Source: Propionibacteriaceae bacterium UBA6238 (GTDB taxonomy: Bacteria > Actinomycetota > Actinomycetes > Propionibacteriales > Propionibacteriaceae). From it: 12,640 nt of DNA. The position numbers and the translations under genes were made by a program. Where the stretch lies: assembly GCA_002441465.1 (NCBI GenBank), contig DJWE01000093.1:1-12640 (forward strand), in the 5' to 3' direction. The notes beneath the pieces are model-generated. The model was given only the letters and a program-made list of their open reading frames with translations. It ran no database searches and had not been told where the DNA came from. Below are positions 6,633 to 12,640 of the stretch, in pieces (the first letter of the stretch is position 1; each line of letters starts with the position of its first letter).

Positions 6633-9600
6633 ATGGTTGTGTCGTTGCACAAGCTCACCGCTGGGTCGGGGTATGACTACCTGACCCGGCAAGTTGCTGC
6701 GCACGACACGACGGAGAAGGGCCACGCGACGCTGGCCTCCTACTACTCGGAACGCGGCGAGGCACCCGGGTCGTGGCGGGGCCGTGGCCTCGCGGGTCTC
6801 GGCGACCTTTCCGTCGGTGACGTCGTCACAGCGGAGCAGATGAGCGCCCTGTTCGGCGCCGGCTTCCACCCGAACATGCAGGCCCGCCTGGGCGCATTGC
6901 CGAGCAACGCGACAAAGGCGATGGTCACCGAGGCTGCCCGCCTCGGCCAGTCTTTTCCTGTGCACGGGGCGGTCAACGAGTTCCGTCTGGAGGTGGAGAA
7001 GCGCACCGCAGCATGGCGCGTCTCGGAGGGGGTGCCGACCACGGAGACGGTGCCCACCGACGTCCGAGCCGACATCGTGAACCAGGTCGCGAGGGAGACG
7101 TTCGAGGCGCGCATCGGCCGCCTGCCAACGGCCCCAGAACTGGCCGCGGAGGTGTCCCGGTTGAGCCGGCAACCGTCGACTGCGTGCGCAGGTTTCGACA
7201 TGACGTTCACTCCGGTGAAGTCGGTCTCGGCACTCTGGGCGATCGCCCCGCGTGACGTTGCCGAGGCGATCGAACGGGCCCACGACGCAGCGGTCGACGA
7301 CGCGCTGCGCTTCCTGGAGGACGAGGCGTTGTACTCGCGCGCCGGTCACGCGGGTGTCCGGCAGATCGATGTCCGCGGCCTCATCGCAGCCTCATTCACA
7401 CATCGCGATTCCCGCGCCGGCGATCCGAACCTTCACACCCACGTCGCGATTGCGAACAAGGTGCAGGGCTTGGACGGGAAGTGGCGCTCCATCGACGGCC
7501 GCCTCATCTACCAGGCGCGGGTGGCGGTGAGCGAGGCCTACAACACGCAGCTGGAGGCGCACCTGCGCGAGGCGCTCGGGCTCGAGTTCGTCGAGCGAGA
7601 GCCCGGCACGCTGGAGCGACGAGCGGTCCGGGAGGTTGCCGGGATTCCCTCCGAGCTGGTGGAACTGTGGTCCTCACGCAGAGCGCTGATCGAGTCTCGT
7701 CAGGCGGAGCTCGCGGCGGAGTTTCAAACGCGCCATGATCGTCCTCCCACACCGGCGGAAGCGATCCGGCTGGCCCAGCAGGCCACCCTCGAAACCAGGG
7801 AAGCGAAGCACCCACCCCGCTCTCATGAGGAGCAACGCAGAACCTGGCGGGCACAGGCAGAAGCAGCGATCGGCGCGGAAGGGATCGGGCGCGCCCTCGC
7901 CCACTCGCTTGGTCGCGCCACTACGTCGCGCGTCGACATCACGGAGGTCCTGTTGGACCGCGTGGCGGGTGAAGTGGTGGACCGGGTCGCCCGGTCGCGG
8001 GCTTCGTGGCAGGTCTGGCACCTGCGCGGTGAGGCGTCCCGGCGTTCCCGCGAACTCGCCACCACCTCGGCTCAGGCTGAACTCCTCACCACGGAACTCC
8101 TCGACCGAGCACTCGCCATCTCGGTTCCCTTGACCGTCGTCGGGGACGGGATCGAAGAGCCCCCAGAGCTGCGCCGCGTCGACGGCTCCTCAATGTACGA
8201 GGTCGCCGGATCTCGCCTCTACACCTCGCAGGCCGTGCTCGACGCGGAGCGGCGAATCGTGGCAGCCGGCTCGCTCGCCGCGGGCCGTCGGGCTCCCGAT
8301 TTCGCGGTGGAGATCGCGTTGCTGGAGTCGACCGCCAACGGCGTCTCGCTGAACGATGGGCAGGCACGCTTGGTGCGGGCCATGGCCACCAGCGGGGCCC
8401 AACTGCAGCTCGGGCTGGCCGCCGCGGGCACGGGGAAGACGAACGCGATGCGGGTCCTCACCCGGGCCTGGGAGGAGTCCGGCGGCAGAGTCCTGGGCCT
8501 GGCGCCGTCGGCTGCCGCGGCCCCGGTCCTCGCAGAGGCGACGGGTGACGCCACCACCATCGCCAAACTGCTCTGGGACCTCCACCACGGCGATACCGAC
8601 GAGGTGGATGCGGCCACGCTGATCATCGTGGACGAGGCAGGAATGGCCGACACCCTCTCCCTGGCCGAGCTCCTCGACTTCGCCCTCCCCCGAGGCGCCT
8701 GCGTTCGCCTGATCGGCGACGACCGGCAGCTGTCCGCCATCGGCGCCGGCGGCGTGCTGCGTGACCTGCGCCGCGTGCACGGCGCCGTCGAGCTCGACGA
8801 GGTGCTGCGCTTCGTCGACAACGGCGAGAAGGCCGCCTCCCTCGCCCTCCGGCAGGGGGACCCCACCGCGCTGGGCTGGTACCTCGACCATGACCGCATC
8901 CATGCGGGCAGTTCCGACACGGCGCTGGACGGCGCGCTCCAAGCCTGGAAGGCCGACACCGACCGTGGCCTCGACTCGCTGATGCTGGCCAGCACCCGTC
9001 AGGACGTCGCCGAACTCAACCGCCGTGCCCGCCAGGTGCTCCTTCCCGAGGACGCCTTGGCCGTTGCGTTGTCCGACGGGAACCTGGCAGCCGTGGGCGA
9101 TGTCATCCTCACCAGGCGCAACGATCGACGCCTCCGGACCTCCGCCACCGGCTTCGTCATGAACGGCGACCGCTGGATCGTCCAGGCCGTGAACCGCGAT
9201 GGCGGGCTCATGGTTCGGCACCGCACCACCGGTCACCGCGCGTGGCTACCCGCTGCCTACGTCGCCGACCACACGGAACTCGGCTACGCCACCACCATCC
9301 ACACCGCCCAAGGCTCAACCGTCGACACCGCCCACACCGTCCTCAGCGGCACGGAGACCCGCCAACTTCTCTACGTCGCCATGACCCGAGGGCGGCAGGC
9401 GAACCACAGCTACGTCACCACCGTCGGGCAGGGTGACCCACACTCCGCCTTCACGCCCGAGACGCTGCGGCCGCCCACCGCCGTCGAGATCCTCGAAACC
9501 GTCCTAGCCCGCGACGGCGCCGCCCGCTCCGCCACCAGCGAAATCGCGCACGCCCACGACCCGGCCGTGCGGCTCGCGGACGCAGTCAACCGGTACCGCG

Positions 9601-10487
9601 ACGCGCTGACCGTCGCCCTCGAGCACCGCCACGCCCCCGAGCTGGAGATCCTCGAGCATGGAGCCGACGATGTCGTACCAGGGCTCACCGACGCCAACGC
9701 CTGGCCAACTCTGCGGCACCGGCTCCTCGCGGCCACCGACGGTAAAGCGCCGCTCGATGAGCTGCGCCGGATCGCAGCCGGCCACCGCTTCGAGGACATT
9801 GCAGACCCTGCAGCTTTCCTGGCCACGCTCATCCCCGAACGCACGGGAGGGCCCCTCCCCTGGCTCCCCCGCATCCCTGCCTCCGTTGCCGACGACGAAC
9901 GCTGGGGTCCCTACCTCACCGCACGCGCCCAGCACGTGACCACCATCGCCGCACAGGTCCGCCTCGACGCGCTGCAGGCCCCGACCCCGAGCTGGGCACC
10001 CAGCTACACGGAACTCCCAGAGCACCTGCTCGGCGATGTGGCCGTGTGGCGAGCCGCCGCGGACGTCGACCCGGAGGACCGCCACCCCACCGGAGGACGC
10101 GCGCAGGCCGGAGCCGCGCGGCACTACCAGGACCAGCTCGACAGGGAACTCCTGACCGCGATGCCGAGCCTGGACGTCGCGCAACTGCGCGCCCTGGGCC
10201 AGGGCCTGGACCACGACCCCGGCGTCACCGGGCTGGCCAGGCACCTCGCTCTGCTCGGCGGACGCGGGATCCCAGCCGGGGCCCTCGTCGCCAAAGCGCT
10301 GACAGAAGGGCCACTCCCCGCAGAGCGACCCGCCGCGGCCCTCTACTGGCGGATCCTGCAGCGCCAGACGGACGCGGCGCCGTCGGTGGCCTACGCCGTC
10401 GAGCCGCACGTCGATCAGCCATCATCCCGGCCACGGCCCGAACACCTACGACGTCCATCACGACACACCGGAGGTCCCCGCCGATGA
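6633..10487 (+). CDS. MobF-family conjugative relaxase-helicase (TrwC/TraA type)
   Basis: This 1284-residue protein nicks the transferred strand at oriT, stays bound to its 5' end through a tyrosine, and unwinds it. Numbering from a GTG at 6627 (two residues earlier than the preferred ATG at 6633), the N-terminus HKLTAGSGYDYLTRQV supplies the catalytic tyrosines Y16/Y18. AGFDMTFTPVKSVS carries D191. FTHRDSR (H259) with LHTHVAIAN (H270, H272) forms the metal-binding histidine triad with TrwC-like spacing. A SF1 helicase follows at about 560-930: AAAGTGKT (K604), LIIVDEAGM (D669, E670), TIHTAQGSTVD and YVAMTRGR (R921). The last 350 residues are alpha-helical and unrecognised. Between relaxase and helicase is a charged linker (about 330-560). 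Length and motifs are complete, so the protein looks functional. No coupling protein or secretion genes follow; the downstream gene is cut short. Neither start has a clear ribosome binding site. Confidence 0.95.
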   Translation: MVVSLHKLTAGSGYDYLTRQVAAHDTTEKGHATLASYYSERGEAPGSWRGRGLAGLGDLSVGDVVTAEQMSALFGAGFHPNMQARLGALPSNATKAMVTEAARLGQSFPVHGAVNEFRLEVEKRTAAWRVSEGVPTTETVPTDVRADIVNQVARETFEARIGRLPTAPELAAEVSRLSRQPSTACAGFDMTFTPVKSVSALWAIAPRDVAEAIERAHDAAVDDALRFLEDEALYSRAGHAGVRQIDVRGLIAASFTHRDSRAGDPNLHTHVAIANKVQGLDGKWRSIDGRLIYQARVAVSEAYNTQLEAHLREALGLEFVEREPGTLERRAVREVAGIPSELVELWSSRRALIESRQAELAAEFQTRHDRPPTPAEAIRLAQQATLETREAKHPPRSHEEQRRTWRAQAEAAIGAEGIGRALAHSLGRATTSRVDITEVLLDRVAGEVVDRVARSRASWQVWHLRGEASRRSRELATTSAQAELLTTELLDRALAISVPLTVVGDGIEEPPELRRVDGSSMYEVAGSRLYTSQAVLDAERRIVAAGSLAAGRRAPDFAVEIALLESTANGVSLNDGQARLVRAMATSGAQLQLGLAAAGTGKTNAMRVLTRAWEESGGRVLGLAPSAAAAPVLAEATGDATTIAKLLWDLHHGDTDEVDAATLIIVDEAGMADTLSLAELLDFALPRGACVRLIGDDRQLSAIGAGGVLRDLRRVHGAVELDEVLRFVDNGEKAASLALRQGDPTALGWYLDHDRIHAGSSDTALDGALQAWKADTDRGLDSLMLASTRQDVAELNRRARQVLLPEDALAVALSDGNLAAVGDVILTRRNDRRLRTSATGFVMNGDRWIVQAVNRDGGLMVRHRTTGHRAWLPAAYVADHTELGYATTIHTAQGSTVDTAHTVLSGTETRQLLYVAMTRGRQANHSYVTTVGQGDPHSAFTPETLRPPTAVEILETVLARDGAARSATSEIAHAHDPAVRLADAVNRYRDALTVALEHRHAPELEILEHGADDVVPGLTDANAWPTLRHRLLAATDGKAPLDELRRIAAGHRFEDIADPAAFLATLIPERTGGPLPWLPRIPASVADDERWGPYLTARAQHVTTIAAQVRLDALQAPTPSWAPSYTELPEHLLGDVAVWRAAADVDPEDRHPTGGRAQAGAARHYQDQLDRELLTAMPSLDVAQLRALGQGLDHDPGVTGLARHLALLGGRGIPAGALVAKALTEGPLPAERPAAALYWRILQRQTDAAPSVAYAVEPHVDQPSSRPRPEHLRRPSRHTGGPRR

Positions 10488-10708
10488 CCACGTCCCGCCG
10501 ATTTGAGGGGAGCAAGCCACGGCGCGCGCTACGGCTTCATGCGCTCACTTCGCATAACGCGCTCCATCGCCATCCGCAGCCGAAGGAGAGCTACTCCGGG
10601 ACTCGTCACCCGCGCCACCGCATCGATGACGCGAGCGGCCTGCGCACTCGTCAGGTTCTCCGAGAGGTCCTCCGCCGTCGCGATGCCGGCAAGGAAGGCG
10701 ATGTCTGA
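10484..10708 (+). pseudogene. truncated ORF coupled to the relaxase gene
   Basis: An ATG (10484-10486) overlaps the relaxase TGA (10485-10487) in an ATGA arrangement, the usual sign of a translationally coupled next gene. The frame opens MTTSRRFEGSKP but from about 10510 on it is antisense to the convergent toxin gene and reads as chance, histidine/arginine-rich sequence until 10708. I infer that the relaxase was once followed by a coupled gene whose body was replaced when the toxin-antitoxin and integrase module was joined on. It could instead be a chance overlap, since ATGA is short. Confidence 0.25.
10514..10537. terminator. possible bidirectional terminator between convergent genes
   Basis: AAGCC (10514-10518) and GGCTT (10533-10537) form a 5-base stem around a self-complementary GCGCGC centre. 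The structure lies between the ends of the relaxase and toxin genes and spans the toxin's TAG stop (10529-10531). No T tract is present. It could stop transcription from both sides. Confidence 0.3.
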
Positions 10709-11296
10709 GAGGTGGCGCGCAGGATCCCGATCAGAGACGTTCAGCAACGCCGAGGCCTTCGCCACAACCGCACCGAGCAGCGACGGGACAGGCACGGTGA
10801 AATGATGATCAGCCACCGCCAATATCCACAGTCGGCTCAGGTCCGTAGCCCACTGGACTCCGTGCGACTGAACACCGGGACGCCCGTTGGCCGATGGCTG
10901 GCCACGCGCCCCGAGGCCCGCCGGCAACAGCAGGTCAACCCGAACCTCGCCTCCACCGTCGAGTTTCTTGTACCAACGATGCTCGACACCGCTGGGGTGG
11001 AGAACCGGCCGAAGCCCCAGCTCCTGGACCGCGCCCGAGATGGACGGAAACGCCGACGGGTTGGCCCGGGCGGCAATCCCGGCGTCAAGATCGGTTGTCG
11101 CTCGGGTCGGAACAGCCCCTGCGCGCCACCCATGGAACTGCACCATCTGGCCACCGACAATCGTCCATCCGCCCGGAACGCGCTGGTAGAGCCGTCCGGC
11201 CAGCAGCCAGGCCTCACGCTGAGCCGACGGCACCCACTCCGGCATCCTCACCGGTGGCCGCAGAGGAGTCACCGTCGCCTCACTTCGGACAGGCAT
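10529..11296 (-). CDS. AbiEii/AbiGii-like nucleotidyltransferase toxin
   Basis: This 255-residue cytoplasmic protein has a nucleotidyltransferase core: WTIVGGQMVQFHG (G48, G49) and TRATTDLDAGI (D69, D71), then EVRVDLLLP with a third acidic residue D121. This GG...DxD...D pattern is that of AbiEii-type toxins, which transfer nucleotides to cellular targets (tRNA in the mycobacterial MenT relatives). Near the C-terminus AKASALLNVSDRDPARHLSDIAFL matches the helical K..AL....RD..D segment that follows the core in AbiEii. The ATG at 11296 overlaps the upstream HTH gene by 28 bases. An ATG at 11245 would give 238 residues and still keep the whole core, and neither has a good ribosome binding site, so the start is uncertain. 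The overlap fits a translationally coupled antitoxin-first operon. Its role would be to stabilise the element or abort phage infection. Confidence 0.8.
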   Translation of the reverse strand: MPVRSEATVTPLRPPVRMPEWVPSAQREAWLLAGRLYQRVPGGWTIVGGQMVQFHGWRAGAVPTRATTDLDAGIAARANPSAFPSISGAVQELGLRPVLHPSGVEHRWYKKLDGGGEVRVDLLLPAGLGARGQPSANGRPGVQSHGVQWATDLSRLWILAVADHHFTVPVPSLLGAVVAKASALLNVSDRDPARHLSDIAFLAGIATAEDLSENLTSAQAARVIDAVARVTSPGVALLRLRMAMERVMRSERMKP

Positions 11297-11943
11297 TCAG
11301 CAACGGCCCGGTCATTCCTGCCCCCACCCGCATCGGCAACATCGACCAGACACGCCGCCAGATCCACCCTGACCACCGGCTCGGAACGCAACAGCACGTT
11401 TCCGTCCGGGACCGCCACTAGCAATAGATCCCAGATCACGCCCTCCCGATCGGACTCCGCGACGTGCGGCTCCAGCAGTGCCCCACCCGCCAAACCAAGC
11501 GCAGGATGCGCGGCGCCACCAGGGCTGAGCCGAGAATCCGCGAATAACTCCGCAGCGTCCCCCTGAAATGAGAACCGACCCACATCACAGCGACGCGGCA
11601 GCCATGCCCGCAATAACGACGCCGGCTCCTCGCTGGCCCGCAACTGCTCCCACCGACGTCGCAGGCGCGAACGCTCCCGATCCGGCAGCCCTTGCCACGA
11701 CACACCAGCCGGCTCACCGAAACCCTGGCCGATCAGATCCACCATTGCCCGAGCCATCCGTGCCGACATCGGCCTCACGCTCGGCCGACGCGCCACCTCA
11801 AAGCTCGCCAACTCCCCTTCGGCAATGGCCCAACTTCGACCCAGTCGAACCGCATGGAGACGCCCGTCGCCGATCAACTGCACAACACGTTGACGACTCA
11901 CGCCGAGCCGTTCCGCTGCTTCAGCCACCGACAGTCCCACCAT
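11269..11943 (-). CDS. HTH protein, cognate antitoxin of the nucleotidyltransferase
   Basis: This 224-residue protein begins with an excisionase/MerR-type helix-turn-helix: LSVAEAAERLGVSRQRVVQLI, then DGRLHAVRLGRSWAIAEGEL, the recognition helix and wing, at about residues 4-45. The remaining 175 residues, including RAWLPRRCDVGRFSFQG and a C-terminal VVRVDLAACLVDVADAG, are not a domain I can name. This layout (DNA-binding N-terminus, long C-terminus) is common for first genes of two-gene nucleotidyltransferase toxin operons such as AbiE, where the antitoxin also represses its own promoter. The ATG at 11943 is six bases after a TAGGCT -10 box, so the message is probably leaderless. The last 28 bases overlap the toxin gene. 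I infer antitoxin function from position and HTH, not from homology of the C-terminal part. Confidence 0.7.
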   Translation of the reverse strand: MVGLSVAEAAERLGVSRQRVVQLIGDGRLHAVRLGRSWAIAEGELASFEVARRPSVRPMSARMARAMVDLIGQGFGEPAGVSWQGLPDRERSRLRRRWEQLRASEEPASLLRAWLPRRCDVGRFSFQGDAAELFADSRLSPGGAAHPALGLAGGALLEPHVAESDREGVIWDLLLVAVPDGNVLLRSEPVVRVDLAACLVDVADAGGGRNDRAVAECLSEVRRR

Positions 11944-11949
11944 GCCACA

Positions 11950-11979
11950 AGCCTAGACGTACCAAAAGACTAGTGGCAA
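11950..11979 (-). promoter_or_regulatory. toxin-antitoxin promoter, leaderless
   Basis: On the minus strand TTGCCA (11974-11979), an 18-base spacer and TAGGCT (11950-11955) form a good promoter, with six bases between the -10 box and the ATG at 11943. Two CTAG tetramers flank the spacer region (11953-11956 and 11970-11973); they could be operator half sites for autoregulation, but they are too short to be sure. Confidence 0.55.
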
Positions 11980-12039
11980 GATGCGACTCGCACTTCGAGC
12001 TTACGGTCTGTGCCCACGAAGCCGACACCCGCAATGCGG

Positions 12040-12270
12040 TCACCCGGCCATCGTCTTGAGACCGCCGGCGCTCGCGACCACGAGTTCGTCCAGCTCGTCC
12101 AAATCGACCATCACCCGGCGTCCAACTCGGTACCGGATCAGGGAACCGTCGCTGAAGCGCCGGGTCAGGGTCTTGGGGTGGACGCTGATGTACTCAGCCG
12201 CCTCCTTCAGGGAGGCCCAACGCCGGGCCCCGCCCTTCGACGTGCGGGCAGAGCTGTTACGCGTGTTCAT
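12040..12270 (-). CDS. xis: excisionase-like helix-turn-helix protein (Xis)
   Basis: This 76-residue DNA-binding protein is of the excisionase (HTH_17, MerR-like) type. The motif covers ASLKEAAEYISVHPKTLTRRF followed by SDGSLIRYRVGRRVMVDLDELDEL (about 19-63): a helix-turn-helix with the R...R wing and the DELDELV end typical of small Xis proteins. It starts at an ATG with a GAGAGGA Shine-Dalgarno (12277-12283) six bases upstream, so unlike its left neighbours it has a leader. It lies 70 bases downstream of the integrase stop on the same strand, so the two probably share a transcript, with int first, the reverse of the more common xis-int order. It would bend the attachment site and steer the integrase toward excision; it might also act as a regulator. 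Confidence 0.75.
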   Translation of the reverse strand: MNTRNSSARTSKGGARRWASLKEAAEYISVHPKTLTRRFSDGSLIRYRVGRRVMVDLDELDELVVASAGGLKTMAG

Positions 12271-12340
12271 CGAGCATCCTCTCGCTCATACCCCTATGAA
12301 CCCCAGTCAGGCACGGCCAACGCGAGGACAGGGGCCAGCC

Positions 12341-12640
12341 TCAGGCCACAACCACTGTGAGGCCCTTGAGGGCTTCGTCCTGCTTGGGACCAACGCTCTC
12401 GACTCGGCGGGGGAAGACACGGCTGTAGACCTCCAGCGCCATGCGGGAATCGCTCCACCCCAGCAAGAGCATGACTTCCGCGATCGTGTACCCCTCGCTG
12501 AAGAGCCACGCGGCGTACGAAGCACGCAGGTCGTGCAGCGTGATGTGGTCCTCCTTCGGTACCGGGAGACCCTTCCGCCACAATCGGCGCCGCTCCGCCT
12601 CCGGGGTCCGCAACCCCATGTTGGCCAGCGCCCTGTTGTG
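12341..12640 (-). CDS. int: tyrosine recombinase (phage-type integrase), partial, C-terminal part
   Basis: This is the C-terminal end of an integrase; the frame is open to the right edge of the window, so the N-terminal part is outside. The catalytic end is clear: ITLHDLRASYAAWLF contains HxxR (H codon 12533-12535, R codon 12524-12526), LLLGWSDSR carries W in the place of the more common H (12455-12457), and LEVYSRV holds the nucleophilic Tyr (12425-12427). HxxR...(H/W)...Y with nine residues between the last two fits the family. Residues after the Tyr (about 28) are typical in length. The enzyme would recombine attP with attB; the site cannot be located here. It is probably expressed with the downstream excisionase-like gene. 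Confidence 0.85.
   Translation of the reverse strand, partial: HNRALANMGLRTPEAERRRLWRKGLPVPKEDHITLHDLRASYAAWLFSEGYTIAEVMLLLGWSDSRMALEVYSRVFPRRVESVGPKQDEALKGLTVVVA

Noticed and set aside
8190..9236. A 348-codon open frame on the minus strand inside the relaxase gene.
   Set aside because: It is fully antisense to the conserved helicase domain, has glycine/valine-rich chance composition and no ribosome binding site; such frames are common in GC-rich DNA.
9504..10409. A 301-codon minus-strand open frame within the C-terminal part of the relaxase gene.
   Set aside because: Antisense to a strongly coding frame, with no recognisable domain or start signal.
1..12640. CRISPR arrays, insertion sequences, rRNA genes.
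   Set aside because: No regularly spaced repeats, no transposase-like protein with terminal inverted repeats and no rRNA-like sequence were seen by reading both strands.

Overview
The window comes from a GC-rich actinobacterium (Actinomycetota). Codons are strongly G/C-ending, several promoters carry TANNNT -10 boxes six bases before a start codon (leaderless transcripts), and the relaxase and toxin-antitoxin genes are of actinobacterial type. The sequence does not settle the genus. The content is that of an integrated mobile element (ICE, IME or integrated plasmid) with a defence-type cargo.

Layout, left to right. (1) About 197-4026 is a nuclease-rich block: a PIN-like (PIN_8 type) protein and a small PD-(D/E)XK-like protein on the minus strand, then a divergent Shedu-type (DUF4263) protein on the plus strand. 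Each has its own probable promoter. The Shedu gene seems to be read from a leaderless 7-codon leader ORF that overlaps its ATG. (2) About 4027-5595 is gene-poor: one small three-helix membrane protein and the 5'-truncated remnant of a ROK-family sugar kinase. (3) A lipoprotein gene (minus) starts at a TTG with a strong Shine-Dalgarno. Its divergent upstream region, with short repeats and hairpins, is a possible but unproven oriT. (4) A 1.28-kres MobF (TrwC/TraA-type) relaxase-helicase fills 6633-10487. (5) A short coupled ORF after the relaxase runs into a convergent two-gene toxin-antitoxin cassette: an HTH protein and an AbiEii-like nucleotidyltransferase. (6) An excisionase-like protein and the C-terminal part of a tyrosine recombinase close the window; the recombinase runs off the right edge.

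The integrase and excisionase would move the element in and out of the chromosome. The relaxase would nick and lead the strand during conjugation. The toxin-antitoxin pair would stabilise the element, and the nuclease genes probably protect the host from phage or competing elements. No coupling protein or type IV secretion gene is visible, so the element may be mobilisable rather than self-transmissible, or those genes lie outside the window. The most interesting parts are the compact PIN/endonuclease/Shedu cluster, the repeated leaderless promoter layout and the leader ORF of the Shedu gene.
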